The notes under the pieces are model-generated. The model was given only the letters and a program-made list of their open reading frames with translations. It did not search any database and was not told the origin of the DNA. From NCBI RefSeq assembly GCF_900141715.1, contig NZ_FQYK01000005.1, forward strand, positions 62,001 through 126,000: a stretch of DNA of 64,000 nt, given 5' to 3'. The DNA is from Algibacter luteus (GTDB taxonomy: Bacteria > Bacteroidota > Bacteroidia > Flavobacteriales > Flavobacteriaceae). The translations under genes and the position numbers were made by a program. Positions 62,792 to 64,000 of the stretch are shown one piece after another (the stretch's first letter is position 1; each line of letters starts with the position of its first letter).

Positions 62792-63967
62792 TTATGCTGA
62801 GGTAATCTCTTTATATACTTTACTGTTTTCTATAATTTTATGAATGTCGTTATCATCAACTTCTTTTTTCTTATCGGCAAAATCTAAGAAATTTGTATAG
62901 ATTTCGTCCAACTGAAGTTTAGTTAACTCGTATCCAATATTTTTTGCTCTATATGCTAATGCTGCTCTTCCACTACGTGCGGTTAATACAATAGCAGATT
63001 CTGTAACACCTACATCTTTAGGGTCTATAATTTCGTAAGTTTCACGATTTTTAATAACACCATCTTGGTGAATTCCAGAACTGTGTGCAAATGCATTAGC
63101 TCCAACAATAGCTTTATTTGGTTGTGTGTAAATACCCATACTGTCTGACACCAATTGGCTTATGCCGTATAGCATTTCCGTTTTAATATTGGTATCTAGG
63201 TTTAGGTAAGGGTGTTGTTTTAAAATCATTACAACCTCTTCTAAGGCTGTGTTTCCAGCACGCTCCCCAATACCATTAATAGTACATTCTATTTGGCGTG
63301 CTCCGTTAATAACACCTTCAATAGAGTTGGCAGTTGCTAACCCCAAATCGTTATGGCAATGGCAAGATAAAATAGCCTTATCTATACCTTTTACGTTTTC
63401 TTTTAAGTATTTAATTTTTGCTCCATACTCACTTGGTAAGCAATATCCTGTGGTATCCGGAATGTTTAAAACGGTAGCTCCTGCTTTAATTACAGCTTCA
63501 CAGACTCGAGCTAAGTAAGCGTTGTCTGTCCTACCAGCATCTTCAGCATAAAACTCAACGTCCTCAACAAAGCTTTTGGCATATTTCACGGCATGTACAG
63601 CACGCTCAATAATAGCATCTGGATTAGAGTTAAATTTGAATTTTATATGAGAATCTGAGGTTCCTATTCCGGTATGAATTCTTGCTTTTTTAGCATGTTT
63701 TAATGCTTCTCCAGCTACTTTTATGTCGTTTTCAACCGAACGTGTTAATCCACAAACAGTAGCATTTTTTACGATTTTTGAAATGGCTTCAACCGATTTA
63801 AAATCTCCAGGACTTGATACCGGAAAACCAGCTTCAATAATATCAACACCCAAAAAATCAAGCTGTTCAGCAATAACTAATTTCTGTTCAGTGTTTAGTT
63901 TACAACCCGGGACTTGTTCTCCATCACGTAGTGTTGTATCAAAAATTTGGACCTTATTATCAGACAT
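62792..63967 (-). CDS. leuA: 2-isopropylmalate synthase, short form
   Basis: A 391-residue aldol-type enzyme condensing 2-oxoisovalerate with acetyl-CoA. [13 protein letters not shown] is the active-site motif and [18 protein letters not shown] and [17 protein letters not shown] bind metal and substrate. The usual ~120-residue C-terminal leucine-binding allosteric domain of ~510-residue LeuA proteins is absent. Homocitrate or citramalate synthase would be alternatives on sequence alone; the neighbouring leuB supports the leucine role. It starts 33 bp inside the window's right edge. Confidence 0.92.
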   Translation of the reverse strand: MSDNKVQIFDTTLRDGEQVPGCKLNTEQKLVIAEQLDFLGVDIIEAGFPVSSPGDFKSVEAISKIVKNATVCGLTRSVENDIKVAGEALKHAKKARIHTGIGTSDSHIKFKFNSNPDAIIERAVHAVKYAKSFVEDVEFYAEDAGRTDNAYLARVCEAVIKAGATVLNIPDTTGYCLPSEYGAKIKYLKENVKGIDKAILSCHCHNDLGLATANSIEGVINGARQIECTINGIGERAGNTALEEVVMILKQHPYLNLDTNIKTEMLYGISQLVSDSMGIYTQPNKAIVGANAFAHSSGIHQDGVIKNRETYEIIDPKDVGVTESAIVLTARSGRAALAYRAKNIGYELTKLQLDEIYTNFLDFADKKKEVDDNDIHKIIENSKVYKEITSA

Positions 63968-63982
63968 TTATTAAAATATATT

Positions 63983-64000
63983 TTCGTATTGTTATACGAA
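63983..64000. repeat. Perfect inverted repeat upstream of leuA
   Basis: TTCGTATTGTTATACGAA: 7-bp perfect arms around TGTT, 15 bp before the leuA ATG and ending at the window edge. It could be an operator, a terminator stem of an upstream gene, or part of a longer element cut off by the window. Confidence 0.5.

Noticed and set aside
1-64000. CRISPR arrays, restriction-modification or other defence systems
   Set aside because: No spaced direct-repeat arrays, Cas proteins, restriction enzymes or toxin-antitoxin pairs were seen; the two methyltransferases near the start look like small-molecule and RNA methylases.

Overview
The window is a low-GC chromosomal segment of a member of the Bacteroidota, most likely a marine or marine-derived Flavobacteriaceae. 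The evidence is Bacteroidota-type lipoboxes, -7 promoter motifs of the TAnnTTTG type instead of sigma70 -10 boxes, few Shine-Dalgarno sites, an arginine operon built around an argF'-type carbamoyltransferase, and families typical of the phylum (DUF5686, DUF1080, 2TM domain, class II KARI, GapN). No phage, transposase, plasmid function, rRNA operon or CRISPR array was seen.

Layout. 1-2685: 3' end of a jelly-roll protein, then on the minus strand an exported bicupin, a SAM methyltransferase and a SpoU-type RNA methylase. 2815-7000: mutS with a TTG start, tRNA-Gly and tRNA-Leu behind a good Bacteroidota promoter, and two small lipoproteins. 7084-12103: waaA (LPS Kdo transfer), a DegT sugar aminotransferase overlapping galE, then lspA and fabD. 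12290-20124: housekeeping genes on the minus strand (FAD dehydrogenase, bestrophin, a membrane-anchored 2TM-DHFR fusion, thyA, a CNT nucleoside transporter, a DUF151 nuclease-like protein), interrupted by a plus-strand glycogen-binding-domain protein. 20244-28218: etfBA, pdhB, a large DUF5686 outer-membrane protein, a mutarotase-like protein and metK with a structured leader.

28972-35892 is the branched-chain amino-acid cluster ilvD-ilvB-ilvN-ilvC-ilvA. gapN and an azurin lipoprotein follow. 38386-49467 is a carbohydrate locus arranged around a divergent AraC regulator: GMC oxidoreductase, gluconate-2-dehydrogenase subunit-3-like protein, DUF1080 lipoprotein and Tat-exported Gfo/Idh/MocA protein on one side; lipoprotein TIM-barrel isomerase, MFS permease, cytosolic Gfo/Idh/MocA protein, cytosolic isomerase and a second DUF1080 lipoprotein on the other. 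I read it as a 3-keto-glycoside (glycoside 3-oxidation) pathway split between periplasm and cytosol. 49958-61503 is one arginine plus proline operon (GNAT, argG, argC, proC, argD, proA, proB, argF', argB, argE, argH, DUF3784). leuB and leuA on the minus strand close the window.

The least ordinary items are: (i) a metK leader with a hairpin and a perfect 10-nt pseudoknot pairing resembling a SAM-II riboswitch but carrying an insert that contains a dispersed palindromic repeat; (ii) a 2TM-DHFR fusion; (iii) the compartment-duplicated oxidised-sugar locus; (iv) a dispersed intergenic repeat family with three copies and conserved ends; (v) an argF' product with Ala at the position thought to choose between succinyl- and acetylornithine; and (vi) several clean palindromes that look like operators.
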